Shown: positions 23,101 through 35,256 of the stretch, piece by piece
Numbering within the stretch: the first letter of the stretch is position 1
Layout of the letters: each line of letters starts with the position of its first letter
Origin: Eimeria necatrix
Lineage: Eukaryota; Apicomplexa; Conoidasida; Eucoccidiorida; Eimeriidae
DNA: 64,000 nt
Reading direction: 5' to 3'
Assembly (NCBI RefSeq): GCF_000499385.1
Contig: NW_013652627.1
Span: forward strand, 62,001-126,000
Translations under genes and position numbers: made by a program
The notes under the pieces: generated by a model
Seen by the model: the letters and a program-made list of their open reading frames with translations, nothing else
Told to the model about the DNA's origin: nothing
The model's database searches: none

Positions 23101-25638
23101 TACCAGCTAATGCAGGCAGGATCTCCCTATCGTCAGTTTGCTCTTGACTTTGTCTGGAGTGGGTCCGAGCTGAAGACATATCGAATGCGTTTGCTACCAA
23201 AGTACATGGCAAGATCAGAGCAGCGGGCGTTCTGGATGCAGCAGCTTCGACAAGACTGCGATGCTATGGCAAGCCCCGACGTCCTTTTAGACAGCATGCT
23301 AAAGGAAACGGAGATGCAGGAACTATCAAATGACCCTGAAGAGCTCCATGAGCAGCTGAAGCTGCAGCGAGACCTCGAGAAACTGAGAAATGCGCCAGTT
23401 GCGCCCCTCAATATCGCTTCTTACACCTATATGATGGTGTTCTACGAGAGCGATCTGGGTATTCTTAGCTCCGTCCTCATCAACATGCTGTCTGCAGGAG
23501 TGGCGATGTTGCTAGTGAGCCTGACAATTCTTATGTAGAACAGCTGGATGGCGACCTCTACCGAGCCGCCTGAAGCAACTGCTAGGCTCCATTGTGCCCT
23601 ATGTGCTGCGCTACCACGCCTGTGCTGAACTCCTAGGACTGATGCGTGTCATGGGCGAAGCTAAGATCTGTATGTGTTTCGGAAGGCAACAAATCTGGTG
23701 CCTGCTTGGTGTTTTGGCTCTCAGGTGGCATTTATTCTGATTCCAGAGCTTAGCGCAGGTCTGTTGGTGATTTCGATGATTTGCCTGATTGACTTGGCAC
23801 TATTCGGCTTCATGTATTTCTGGCATGTAAGCGCTGGTTACCGAAGAATCCCTGATAAAGCTAGCAGCACGATCAGTGACAACACCTACCAACAGCTGAA
23901 GAGAATACAGCTTAACACGCACATATGCAAACAGAGGCTTGTAGAGCCAATAAGACCCGTGCTCACGCTTTTCCGCAGGTGAAGTTGCACATGGTGTCAA
24001 CAATTGCTTTGGTTATTTCGATTGGATTTGCTGTCGACTACTCTGCTCACATGTGCCACTGTTTCACGCACTGCTTGGGAAAGACTCGCGACGAGAGGCA
24101 AGTGGCCACCTTGAACTGCCCAGTAGCACCACCATGATAGCACTAATCGCCACTTTGTCTCAAAATAGTCAGCTTGGGCATTCTGCACGTAGCTTTGCCG
24201 CCTAGATTAAATGCATGGACAGACCAGCAACCTTGCTGTACGCCGGTTGTAATGCGGGTACAAGGTGCTCAGAAAATTGGCGCCAATAAAGCCATGATTC
24301 ACACTTGCGATGATGTTTTTAGGGCGATAGAGGCTCTGGTCCTGATGGGAAACCCCCTTTTTCATGGAGCGTCGTCGACGTTGCTGGGTATCTTGCTGCT
24401 GGGATTTAGCGAATCCTTTGTCTTCACTGTCTTCTTCCGCATGATGGTCATGGTGAGCCAGTCATAAGTCCCATACAGAGAAGCGCAACGCATCTACAAC
24501 CGTGCGCTGTATTATTCTCATCAAACATATGCATTGTCACCTTCCTGAATGCAACTTGTAGAGGCTGAGAAGAATAAGAAGCTGCAACTATCCAGCTGTA
24601 CGGGATTGCAGCTGTTTACTGTATGGTTTGTAACTGCTCAGTAAGCTGAACGTTCTTTTGACGTGTCGCAGGATTTCTCCATAGAAAAATTCTTCGTTTC
24701 GTGCATCTGGTCTTGTCTGTTAATTCTCACAGGTGGTTTTGTTCGGTGCAGCTCACGGAATGATATTATTGCCCGTGATTCTATCATGGTTAGGCCCCAT
24801 GACTGGGGGCCATGTGGAACCTCAAGTGGGAGATGTGTGCAGCGAACTGGAAGAAGATGCAGATAGCCAATCGATGCGACACGATACAGGTACAGCAACT
24901 GCCGCAGGTCCGGCGGAAGAAGGGAATATTAACGACGCCACGAGGGTGTCCGTACCACCTCCAAGTCTTTCACTCAAGCCAACCAGCTCCAAGCTAGGAG
25001 CGAAGGGTCCCTCATTAAGTAATGCTGCAAGCAGCAACAACACAAGCGGCCCTCTCAGCTCACTCCTGACAATTCCGTCTCATCGAACCGGTTACATCGG
25101 CACCGTAGAGAGAAAGCGAGAGAACCCCAGCTTCAGCGGCAGCCCCATGAGACGCTCAAAGTCAGCTGCAGCCTCATCGAGAACTGCACTTGGGGACACC
25201 CAGCTGCAGGGGCAAGATTTGTTCCGACATGGCTCAATACTTACACGAAACGAGGTGGCTTCAGCCAGTAGAAGCCGCGAGAGTAAGCAGAGAGCCCACA
25301 GCACAAACGACGGTCGCTCGAGGTCCCACTTCCCATCACCTCCGGAAGCGCACAGGAGGGCCCGCCGGCCTAGTTGCACTACAGGCTCCCGAATAGGCGA
25401 CTCTTTTATCCCACCTGCTACGACAAGCCAAGGCCAGCAGCAATTGCCTCCAACAGCAACGAAGGGTCAAAGTGTACACCCGAAGCATAGAAGCCAGCAA
25501 AGCAGGCAGCTATTACCACCTGTCAAACACAGGACCACTAGCACTGGTAGCGAGAGGCGCTCATCGCAAGATATCTGCCGGACAGGCAGCGCCAGCGGCC
25601 CCACCAAGAATACGGTGAGAAGCCACACACATCAGTAG
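20130..25638 (+). CDS. Patched/NPC1-like RND membrane transporter with sterol-sensing domain
   Basis: Eight exons: 20130-21985, 22094-22280, 22434-about 22996, 23080-23514, 23725-23826, 23979-24097, 24323-24452 and 24733-25638. Exon 1 (618 residues) carries the first membrane helix, a large lumenal/extracellular loop and the sterol-sensing domain (about residues 350-510), with the RND core motif GIGVDDVFVLLN and the loop mark LDAKRE. The second half repeats the plan: hydrophobic IAVLVIFLTIAAVSIFG, a second loop, then ISIGFAVDYSAHMCH, the second core, and HGMILLPVILSWLGP at the end of the last helix. Both cores keep the acidic residues used for proton-driven lipid or sterol movement in the family. 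All joins close in phase except between 22996 and 23080. The intron after 24097 appears to be GC-AG (AG|GCAAGT). The last exon adds a Ser-rich basic tail of about 280 residues, probably cytosolic. Patched-domain, NPC1-related and Dispatched types cannot be separated here. Confidence 0.88.
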
Positions 25639-26412
25639 CAATAGCCCAAAGGCCCGTGGAAAGCCACACCACCGCGAGGCACAACTCACGATGTGTTAGT
25701 GAGCTTCTGATTGGGCCCCTCAATTGTTTTTTTTTCGATAAGGAGACGCAAATAGAACAGCGCCTGCACAAAATTGTAGCCTTGTACTCGATACTCAACT
25801 GCCCGGCTAGTTGCATGATCTTAGTTCACTGAAGACGATTCAATATGAGCAAGAGGGTAGATCTACCGAGAGCTCTTCTTTCTTTCCGTGTGCGCTACGT
25901 ATGATCGAAAGCGGCATCAGTAGGGTCTTACACTTGGAAGTTAGCAAGGCTATCGGAAGCTAGACTACAAGGGCCCCCCACGGTTGCATTTTTAGATAAA
26001 CGTTTAGACAGGCAGGCATCAACGAAGCAATTACAGTAGCTGCGTAGGCCTTTTAGACTGTGTGGCTTTTACTTATTCGCAAATTCTGAAAATTTTCAAT
26101 GTTGAAACACAGCGCTTCGCAGCGCTCCATTGCGCCTTCCTAGGTCCGGCCACAGTGCATTTCTTTTGTAGCTTGTATGTAATGCCGTAGCAGCATGGTA
26201 GTGAAATTGCTTTTGCTTTGAAATCCCAGAGTTTTTCCTTGATCTGCAATGACTTCAAAAGGGTACTCTAAAGGGAGGACACAAAGACGCTCATCACAAT
26301 TGTCGCGCAAACCAGACTGTTTGTCCTGGGAGCAAACAGCTGCATGGATCTAAGCAGTACAAGTCCCAATCAGCCCTACTGGGTAGCAAAGTTTGCAGAA
26401 GCCAGGTCGAAT
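25639..26412. other. Convergent intergenic region
   Basis: The 3' ends of the Patched-like gene (plus) and the small secreted gene (minus) face each other here. No gene or notable repeat was seen. Confidence 0.5.
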
Positions 26413-27261
26413 TTAAGCAGCTGGAGTGCTACTTTCACTCGCAGTTTCATCATCCATCTCCGCTGTATCAGGTTTTAGCGCCTCATGTAAAATCAAAGGC
26501 AAATCGCGCAGCTCCCTTTGCATTAATGTGCCACAGTATCCCTGCCAAAAGCATCTCAAGTTTTCCCCGTCACCTATTTGCACGGCCGAGCAAGTGGCTT
26601 CGCTCCGGATAGCAGGCGAGTCATCGCCTGACAAAGAGTATGGCTGCCCGACCTGCTGCTGCTCTTGTGTCTCCACAGTTATCCCCACAAGCTGCTGCTG
26701 CTCTTTCAGAGGAACAACGATTGCTGCTTCAAGGAGTCGTAGGAATTCCTGAACTTGCCGCTCGGATGAAAGCAAGGCCGCAATGGGGGGCGGCACCTAT
26801 AGGCATCAAAGCAAGAGGGAAAAGATTTTCATAGCCATTTGCCTATACCGCGTATAGTAATTCGTGTAGATTGACCACCTTACCTTCAACTGAACTATGC
26901 GCAAGAAGAGTCGCTGAACCTCAATGTGAGTTAGTTTCCAGCTGGCCACTTCGCTCCAAGAAAGCAGTCCCTTGCGCATTTGTCTCTTCAGAACATGCTG
27001 CTTTCGCCCGAGCACCAGCAACTGCTGTGTCTGGTCGCATCGAATTTTGTCACGTTTAATCGCAGCAGCATCACTTAGGGGAGCGGGGTTGCAGTCCTCA
27101 ACCTCGTCTTCCTGTTTATTTAGCTCGTCTTGCTTTTGCTTCTGCAGATTTGCGTTTTTACACATATTAAAGCTACCGCTAGAGTATTCGGATGCTGGAA
27201 GGACCTCCAGTAAAAGCGCTACCACCCCAAGAGTTGGTAAAGCAAAAGCCTTGAGTGGCAT
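26413..27261 (-). CDS. Small secreted hypothetical protein, two exons
   Basis: Two minus-strand exons, 27261-26884 and 26796-26413, join in phase 0 to give 253 residues. The donor is AAG|GTAAGG and the acceptor CTATAG|GTG. The ATG at 27261 opens a signal peptide (MPLKAFALPTLGVVALLLEV). The mature part starts with a charged Lys/Gln/Glu-rich segment, continues with amphipathic helical sequence (EVQRLFLRIVQLK, VQEFLRLLEAAI), and ends with an acidic, Ser/Thr/Ala-rich tail. It has six cysteines, no further membrane segment and no retention signal. No family was recognised. The protein is likely to enter the secretory pathway; export to a secretory organelle or the vacuole is possible but not shown. 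Confidence 0.65.
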
Positions 27262-28504
27262 CGTCCCGAGTATGAGTGCAGCTTCTATACAGACAAGGTA
27301 GCAGATATATTGAAAACACCATTGTAAGCAAGCCTTATGTAAAGCATGAGGCTGTGCCAGAAATTCAGGAGTTTTTCACGAAAATATCCGTTTTTTTGCA
27401 TGTAGGCATGGTATTCACAAATGATGCACATTCAGTCGCCTGCCTTCAAGATTGTTCCGAATTTAAGCTAATTCGCAAAGCTGGTGACTGTATCTTCACC
27501 TTCAGTGGACGTAGGCCACTCAGGAACCTTGCTGGGTCTCTGCGTCACCCGCACCACAACCATGCCGATCCGCAATTCGAAAATGACCACCTCACAACTG
27601 CAAAGCAGTATGACGTCAAAAATCCAAATTAGTGCTGTGCCTACGCATCTAGAATGCCTTCCTCGATTGACGGATGTTCTATGGAGCAAACTGGATCCAC
27701 CAGAGCTGCTCCTTCTACTTCTTGTTCCGCCTACACCAGCAACAGCGTTTGTGGGTGAGCCTATAAGAACAAACAGAGAACACAGTGGGAAGCAAGCAGA
27801 TGGATCTTCGAAAACACAAAATTATGTTCTTACTCAGCTCAAGTCAATTCATTAAATTAGGTTCGACTCTTGTGTACAGCTGATAAAGTGACAGAGCAAA
27901 GCCAAGTTGTCTCTCCTACGGGAGGCATCTTGGAGATGCTTTTGGTAGAACCACAGCGTCTCTTTTGATCCTTTCACAAGATCACGAAGTGACTCTGTGA
28001 CTCTACTTAGTCAAATCATGCCACATGCATTACAGAATTTATCTCGATATGCTCTTAAGCTTCCACGACCAAACGCATCCAAGCAGTTGCCTGACACGTA
28101 CGTTCCCCACTTGCTTTGCTTGCTAGATGGCGCCCATCACTAGGCAACAAAAGACCTGCTGCCTGTGCCGCCCACCCAAATGAGAAAAGGACTACCTTTT
28201 ATAATGGAACTCCTTAGTGCCCTTTCGTATTTTCAGCAATTGATTTATGGTGAATAAGGGGCTCTTTCGAGTTAGCAGCGTCAGTCAATTATTTTGCGCG
28301 TCATTTCTGATGTGTGTCCTGGCAAACAGAAATACTTCAAGGGTTTAATGCCTTCGGGTTTAATCTGTGTGCTTCAACAACCTCAACGTCGCAGGGATGA
28401 GCTGCTGTGCAAGCTACCGCTGAATTACATCGAATAGCCGAAGGAGAGTTCGAACGTTGCATACTGCAGCGCCGGGAATCTCCGCCGAATTTGCACCTTC
28501 CAAG
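27262..28504. other. Intergenic region, nothing recognised
   Basis: About 1.2 kb between the start of the small secreted gene and the 3' end of the MORN gene, both on the minus strand. It should contain the promoter of the former. No coding signal stands out. Confidence 0.5.
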
Positions 28505-31500
28505 CTAGCTTAAGCACAAAGCAAACTCACATGAGGCCGGCTTTGACCAGCGCTGTCCATAGAGCAAAGGGATGAAGTGCGAGGGGCAGATGCAATGGTG
28601 TGCAAATACCACAACAGAGCTTTTGCATTTACTTGAATCTACTCCTTTCCCGGTATTTGAAAACAAAGCCCCGTGCAGAGCATCATTTAGAATGCAGCAG
28701 GCTTCTGCGACAGCTGTTTGGCTGAATACTTCTGCATGACGGCCTGCAAGTGCTGCGATTGTATCTTCATCTTTTGTGTATGTTAAATCATCTGCAGGCT
28801 TCGCAGTTCGGTTCTCTGGCCTATTGGATTCTTTTGTTATCTTCTCATTTGAAGCTTGCCCTTTACCGAAGGGAGCGAGGGTTGCATCTGTTGAGAATTC
28901 GGGGATCATCGACTGTTTCGAAATGTTTCCTCTTGCAGGAGAGGAGAAGGGCTGCTGTGAAGAGGAAACTTTTCTTTGCAGTAGCCCGCGAGACTGCGCA
29001 GCCTGTCTCAGGTGATGCCTTTCACTGGGTATGCTACTTAAAGAAAAGCTTGCCTCTTCCACCCGAGCATCGCTTCCTGTTAATGGCTGCTCTTGCAGCT
29101 CGCCTGAAGTACCCGACTTCTCGCGTGACTCGCTTTTGTGCTGCTGTATCTGCTTCTCAATGGCATCACTAAAAATGCGGAGCTTTCGGCAGAGCGCAAT
29201 CCAAGCAAAGCTCAAACAATTAGGATCGTCTGGATTGGGGCATTCACGAAATCGTGCATGAGGCGTTGCAGTGCGTAACACTTCTCGACGCTTATATCTT
29301 TTTCTCTGGCAGCGCAGACGGTTTTGTAGCAGTAGAACAAGAGCTCTTAGAAAAGCCGGAAAGAGAACTGGCCTTCGATGAAGGGGAAGAGCGTCTTCAG
29401 CGATGGATTCGTAGGCGCGCGGCTTTCTTGCTCCACTGTAGCTGGTAATGTGTCCTTGGCTTGGAAGCGTGCTGATTCGTGAGCACGAACTTGTGTCGCA
29501 TGCATCTTGTGGCTGAGTCGAATTCTGCTGAGCAGTTGTGCCAGCAAGCGGCAGTAAATTTGTGATTCCCGTGATCTGAATATCAGAGCTACGTGAGCTG
29601 CGCCTTCGCTCAGCTTCTATTACGGTCAGAGTGGTAGGGGCTCTGCCAATAAGGCGCCGTGCCCGCTGGAATGTCTCATCACTTCCTGAACTGAGCAGCA
29701 ACTGCCAGGAAGACAAGAAGTAACGAGCACAGCCACAAATGCGCTGTCCAAAACAGGATATTTCTATTAGGCTGAGGTGGCAGAGCAATGTGGGAATTCG
29801 GTAGTTATGTGCTTCACAGGCAATTATACCTTAGCTGTGTCATAAAGAGAGCAGGATCGGCTTAAAAGGTCAGCATCAAATGCAAGACACCTGAGGCGCA
29901 GCAGTCACAAGGGGCAAAGTGTCAGATTCGTGCATACAGAAGGCTGTGTGGTTTACTTAGTCTGAAGGTGGATAGAAACAGTGGTGTACAAACTAGTAAC
30001 AGAACAGACTGCCAGGCTGCCGTTCAAATTAATAGTTGTCGCATCTGAAATACTCATCCAATTCGGCTCCGCTCGTACCAAAACTGCGCACAAGAAAGGA
30101 TATAGGGGTCATTATGAGGCATTGGCGCGAAGCGGCGATAAGCCCCATAAACCCGTCGGAGGACGCATACATTTCTGCAAGCAAAAATCCAGCAGGAAGT
30201 CGAAGTTATGCAGGAGGCGATATCACGGATGAAAGAAGAGTCCAGCAGCTGCTTACATTAAATCGTGCACAGCTTTTATGAAACGGCAAGCCAAGGAGAA
30301 GCCGTACAACATATTAGCGCAAAGACTAGAAAAACTCACAAAGGGTTCTCACCTCAGCATTGTCTGGTAGACGCTTCGAATTGTTTTAGCAGCTAGGCGC
30401 TCGCAAGCTGAGGCTTGTAGCCAAATGTCAGGTCCGCTGCACGCCTCAAGATGCCTGTAAGTTTCTATTTGCTCCGCAGTAGACAGGTCGACAAACGCTC
30501 TCACACCGTCATCAAGAGCAGCAGGCGGATCTTCAGCCATCCGGTCATAGACAAATAGGCCTAGAAAGTGAAAATTGAGAGTCATAAATGCCCCAGCGTC
30601 AGATGACCACTCAATTTGGGGCAGAGAAGAAGGCCATGTGAGGTTTCTCAGGGTATAGCTCAGGGTGTATTTTAGTTGTTCCGCTACTTTTACCCTCATA
30701 CAGCACTCCAGTCTCAGACTTGAACTTTCCTATTCCATGCTTTTGATCTGCTACCCATGAACCCTCATATCTAGCCCCGTTAGAGTAGCTAAACGCCCCA
30801 ACTCCTTCTCTTCGGCCGTTCTATTCACACAACGCAGACAAAAGGCTTTTGGTTGCCTTCATAAGGGTGCTCTTGTCTTGAAGCAAGCGGGAGGCACAGG
30901 CAGGAAACGGAAGATGGGATGACCACGATGTCGCTATGGAAGAGGAAGCTTTGTACAGTTGCAGAGTAGACCAGTTGGGCTCAGTACTTGCGGAAGTGTA
31001 AGGCTACTTGGAATTGTCCTTCGTAGTGGTTTTGCTGGAGGTTGCGCCCGACACTCCCTGCGGCGAGGAGCATTTGCTCGACATCAGAATGTCTCAGTGG
31101 TCAAATGCGAACTAAACTTATACATCTTGGCCTGCCTAACAGCTAGTCAGACTCAGAATGGGAGGGAACACGACAAGCATTTACATGAGCCTCCGCCTTC
31201 TGCGTCAGGCGCTTCAATCCAAGTTTGGCGGCCCCACCCGGAAACAGTGCCCTTACTCCACTCTCCTGCATATTTCACATGACGCAAAGCAAACAAACGA
31301 GAGCGCGGGCCCTAGCGAAGCGCTACCACTGCTCAATACCGTGCACATCCTGCGATCGTCTATTCGCGTTAAGCCCTGTTAGTCGCATAAGCATATGACA
31401 TCATATGCTGCCCAAGCAACTCTATGCAATGGGGGGTACTGCTTGGGAAGCCTATGGATCATGCTGCTTTGCACGAGTTTCGAAGAAGGGCCTGCGCCAA

Positions 31501-33361
31501 CGTCTTAAGTGTTGTGTGGCCCATACCACAGTACTGAACTGCGGATTTCTTCCATGCCATAACCCCATGCCCATCTTGCAGCCCGTCAGCCCACTGTCCC
31601 TCGTATCTGCTACCATCAGCATAGATCTGTTCTCCGAAACCGTGGCGGCGGCCTGCTAGCCATTCTCCTGTAGGTTGCCGACAGATATTCATAATTACGA
31701 TGTACTGCTTTCTATGGCGAGTGACCATGTTGCTAGGCCCATCCTAGAGTGCGACAAAGGTTTTGCAGCTCCTGTGTGGTATGGCGATTCAGAAGCTCTG
31801 GCCTCTTGTTTCATGTGGTATCATCGAAGAATAGTATGCGCATCTTGTACTTAAAGTGTAAATTTCTCTTTGAATCATTTTTTCCTCTCCTTATTGAGCT
31901 GCAGAGTAGCTGTTTTTTCACAAAAGGCAGAAGCCAGTTAGTGTACAATACCCGAGTATTTGCTGCCGTCCGTGCTTGTTAGGACCCCCCAACCGACGCG
32001 CACCCCTTGGCACCATTCGCCTTCATAAGTGAATTTCCTGTGGAGAAAATTCAAATGATCCAAACGTCTGGTAGCACTCTAGGTGCCGCAGTCGCACAAA
32101 GCACTCTGTCGATGAATCCTGCTCCGCTAACCAATTATTCTACGAAATTTTCTTCCCCTCAAAGTCATCTATGCGTGCCGTTCGTGCCAATTCTTGTGCC
32201 CTACCCATCTGCTGAGGTGTAAGTACCAACTCCGTTGCGCAGACCTTGAGCAACCTATCGCGTTATACAAAACAGAAACGTTCACAAGCCTCTCTTTGTC
32301 ATAATTTGATTTTAGGTATAAAGGTGTGGTTTGTGTTCTTTTCAATTAGCTAGATACTTCGCATTGCTGTGTTTCTATAACGAGCATACAATCAGCATAC
32401 AATTCGCGTGCGGGAAAGCAGTTAGACAGGTCTGCTGTGCTGACACTCAAGAAATGATAGCTGATCACAAGCTCAGATGAGCCCTAGCAAGCTCCGGACC
32501 TTCATCTTCTCTTTGTGAGTATTTTAGAGTTGCTGAGAAGCAGTGAAAACTACCTGTCCTTTGTACGTGGCTCCGCTCGGCCAATCAATTTTCCCATCGC
32601 CGCAAAGTCGCATACGGTTGCAAAGCTGGCCGCAATACTTCGTACCATTTTCAATTCGCACAGTAGCTGCTCAAGCAAATACAGCAATGTCATTGGAAAC
32701 CTGATTTGAGCGGAGTCCACGCACTTGATTAATTGTGTCGCATTATTCACTGGAATCAGTGGGGGTAAAAAGTATGGGCATCATATCCATGGGATAGATT
32801 CCGCATGCCCCGGAACCATGCAGACGCTCATGACTGAGCGTGTCTCTCCACAGTTGCTATGCAGGACTTCTGCACGTCACAGCCTACATTGAGTGGCTTT
32901 CCCTTGCCTGGTCCGACAAAGCTAAGCGTCCCTTGTTGACTAAGAGACAAACTTCCAGAGAAAGTGACAGAGCCAAATGGCACTTCTTCTAAGCTAAAAC
33001 AGCCGGCGACGGAACAATCTGATGTTGGTGGTATTGGTTCGTGTTGCGTTTCTTGCTGCGGCGTAGTTGGGACAGCATTGCCGCCTTCATCTTTCGGACC
33101 TTCAGACTCTCCGTCTTCACTATCACCTACAGCATCTTGAGGCTCCTCAGGGAGAGTTAGTGCTTCGACAAGTTTCTGCACCACTTTAGTATCTTGAGAG
33201 CAGAAAGCAGCTCCCAGTAGAGCCGCAGTTGCCTCTCCGACTGCAGCAAAGGATTCTTCCTGAGTTCCAGCCGTCAATGGCTTTGTAAAATCAGTAACTA
33301 GATTCGGTACTGCCTCAGCAGAAGCGCCAGCACTAGCCGCCACCTGACTGTCAATCTCCAT
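28505..33361 (-). CDS. MORN-repeat protein, 831 residues, nine exons
   Basis: Minus-strand exons in transcript order: 33361-32908, 32666-32554, 32254-32205, 32037-31952, 31667-31527, 31057-31008, 30820-30694, 30560-30353, 29771-28505. All phases close and the total is 2,496 nt including the stop. The first 110 residues are acidic and Ala/Thr/Pro-rich. About eight to ten MORN repeats follow (roughly residues 120-345), for example GKFTYEGEWCQGVRVGWGVL, YSGEWLAGRRHGFGEQIYAD, RYEGQWADGLQDGHGVM, HYEGQFQNGRREGVGAFSY and RYEGSWVADQKHGIGKF. Several introns cut inside repeats. The last exon codes a 420-residue Ser/Arg-rich C-terminal region with no recognised domain. MORN arrays bind membranes or scaffold the inner membrane complex and cytoskeleton in apicomplexans; the long flanks make this different from the compact MORN1. 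The first intron appears to begin with GC (CCAG|GCAAGG), which is the only phase-compatible choice I found. Confidence 0.88.
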
Positions 33362-35256
33362 TGGCTCTAGTTCTGTCTCGACATTCTAATCAAGTTCGGT
33401 GCCGCTACACGATGGCTCAGCGGAGCTACGTCTGTTCTTAAATAAACCCTTTCTTCTTAGCCAGGATGACAATGCATAGACCAACAACCGTGGAACGCGC
33501 TACTCGCTGCCCTGTACAGCCTGGTGTCCTGTAGAGAGTGTCGCACTTGCGCAGCTTAGGTTGACAATCTCATCATGTCCATTTGCGTGTATCAGGAGAG
33601 ATTTATTATGCAAAAAGTAATTCAATGCAGTCCGAGTGGAAACAGTTCGCAGGAAGCGTATTGTGGCAAGAAGCATGCTGATCCGACAAACCCCAGTTGG
33701 CCTACGCACACCCATCCAGCAAGCTACCCCCAATATAAACCCATCTCCTTTTGCCTCCAGACGTCATGAATACAGTCAACACCAATGCACGCATGATTTC
33801 GAACACACTCTACATGCTACTTTTATTCGGCACAATGAGCAACAGTGAAGGAATGAGAGTCACACAGGTCACGCTAGGAGCAAGAAATGCCGGCTGATCA
33901 CTGGTTCATCGTGAGTGATATACCTTCTATCTCTTTGACCAGTGAACAAGGAGGACTCTGGGGTTTATCTTGTTGTTTGATTGACTATTTGTTTGTTCTG
34001 TCTGCATAAGCAGTTCTCTCTGCAGTGTGGTCAAATTGGCCAAGACCAATTTGCACAGCCGCTTAGATAATCCAGTGGAACTTTTTGGGCTTAATCAGTG
34101 GAAAAGCATTTAATAAGCAAGCTTGCCGAACTAACCTTCTACGTTGCTCTTCAACCGTGGAACTGCAGCTACGCTCCAGCCTAATGGGCTAGAGATCGTT
34201 TGCATGCCTCCACATGCTCGAAGGAGGGAACATATGTACCGCAGCGTGTCTTTGTGTAAAGTGCTACTTATAGATCTACAGATATCTGCCCGTTATGCTG
34301 GCACCGCTGCAGTGGTAGTGCGATCAGTACATATTAGCTCATCATCCTGCGAAACCCAAGTAGCCGCAACTGCTACGCTCGAGTAGCTTGGCGGCACAAG
34401 CCATTCTATTCTGCAAACAGGGAACTCCACAAGCTAGTTCTTCATGTCTCTGAAGCTTCCTCCTAACAACGACGGCGTACTAAAGCTAACGTCGCCGCCA
34501 TAACAACTACCAACACGTCCGCATCGCTTAGGTCTATGCTGTATCCCCGACCTGTTGTCTGGGTGACGCGAAAGCTTTCTAAAAGCAAGTGTTTTTCGGT
34601 GTTACATGCTATGGTGTGCTCGCTGCTCTACGCCACTACCTCCCTACCTACACTCCCCATGCTGCATCGACAACTTCGCCTATCCACCCAGTATCCCCAA
34701 GAAATCGAATCTAAAGCTGCAGGTCTGCTGTGGAGCAACAAGTTATAATGCACCGCCTTTACTCGGAGGTGAATCCAGAGCACATTCTTGACTCGATAAA
34801 GGAGTGGCATTCCCTCTAAAAAATATATCACGGTCGTACGTGTCGCTGCCGCCAGAAGAAACAAAAGCCATTCCCCGCACTGTTACTGGCAGGTTAAGTG
34901 GCATGAACAGCCTGTGGATGTGTGTCACGAACCCTTGCCATGTCCACCTCTGCAACCCATGTGCGCGTGAACAGGCCACTAATTGATGTGCGTGCGCTCC
35001 TCTTTGTCCAGTGCGCAGCGCGTGCGTAAGCTTTTTAGCTGTGAGCGAACCTTCGCCGCGCATAAGGGCTTCAGATACTGGGAGGCGCCCTCAGTAGAAC
35101 TGCTTTCCCTGTGCCAATCCTGGCCATTGATATGACACAGAGGTTGGGCAGTCTGCACGCTGAGTCCCATGCAAATCATTGCAGCATTTTTGATTAAGCT
35201 GTTCTTGATTTCCATGTGCGCCTCGGGCCAGCTCAGATCTGAAACCCATTAAGTCA
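33362..35256. other. Intergenic region, nothing recognised
   Basis: About 1.9 kb between the MORN gene start and the 3' end of the CRAL-TRIO gene, both on minus. Short open frames near 34743-35215 show no family signature. The MORN promoter is expected next to 33361. Confidence 0.5.
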
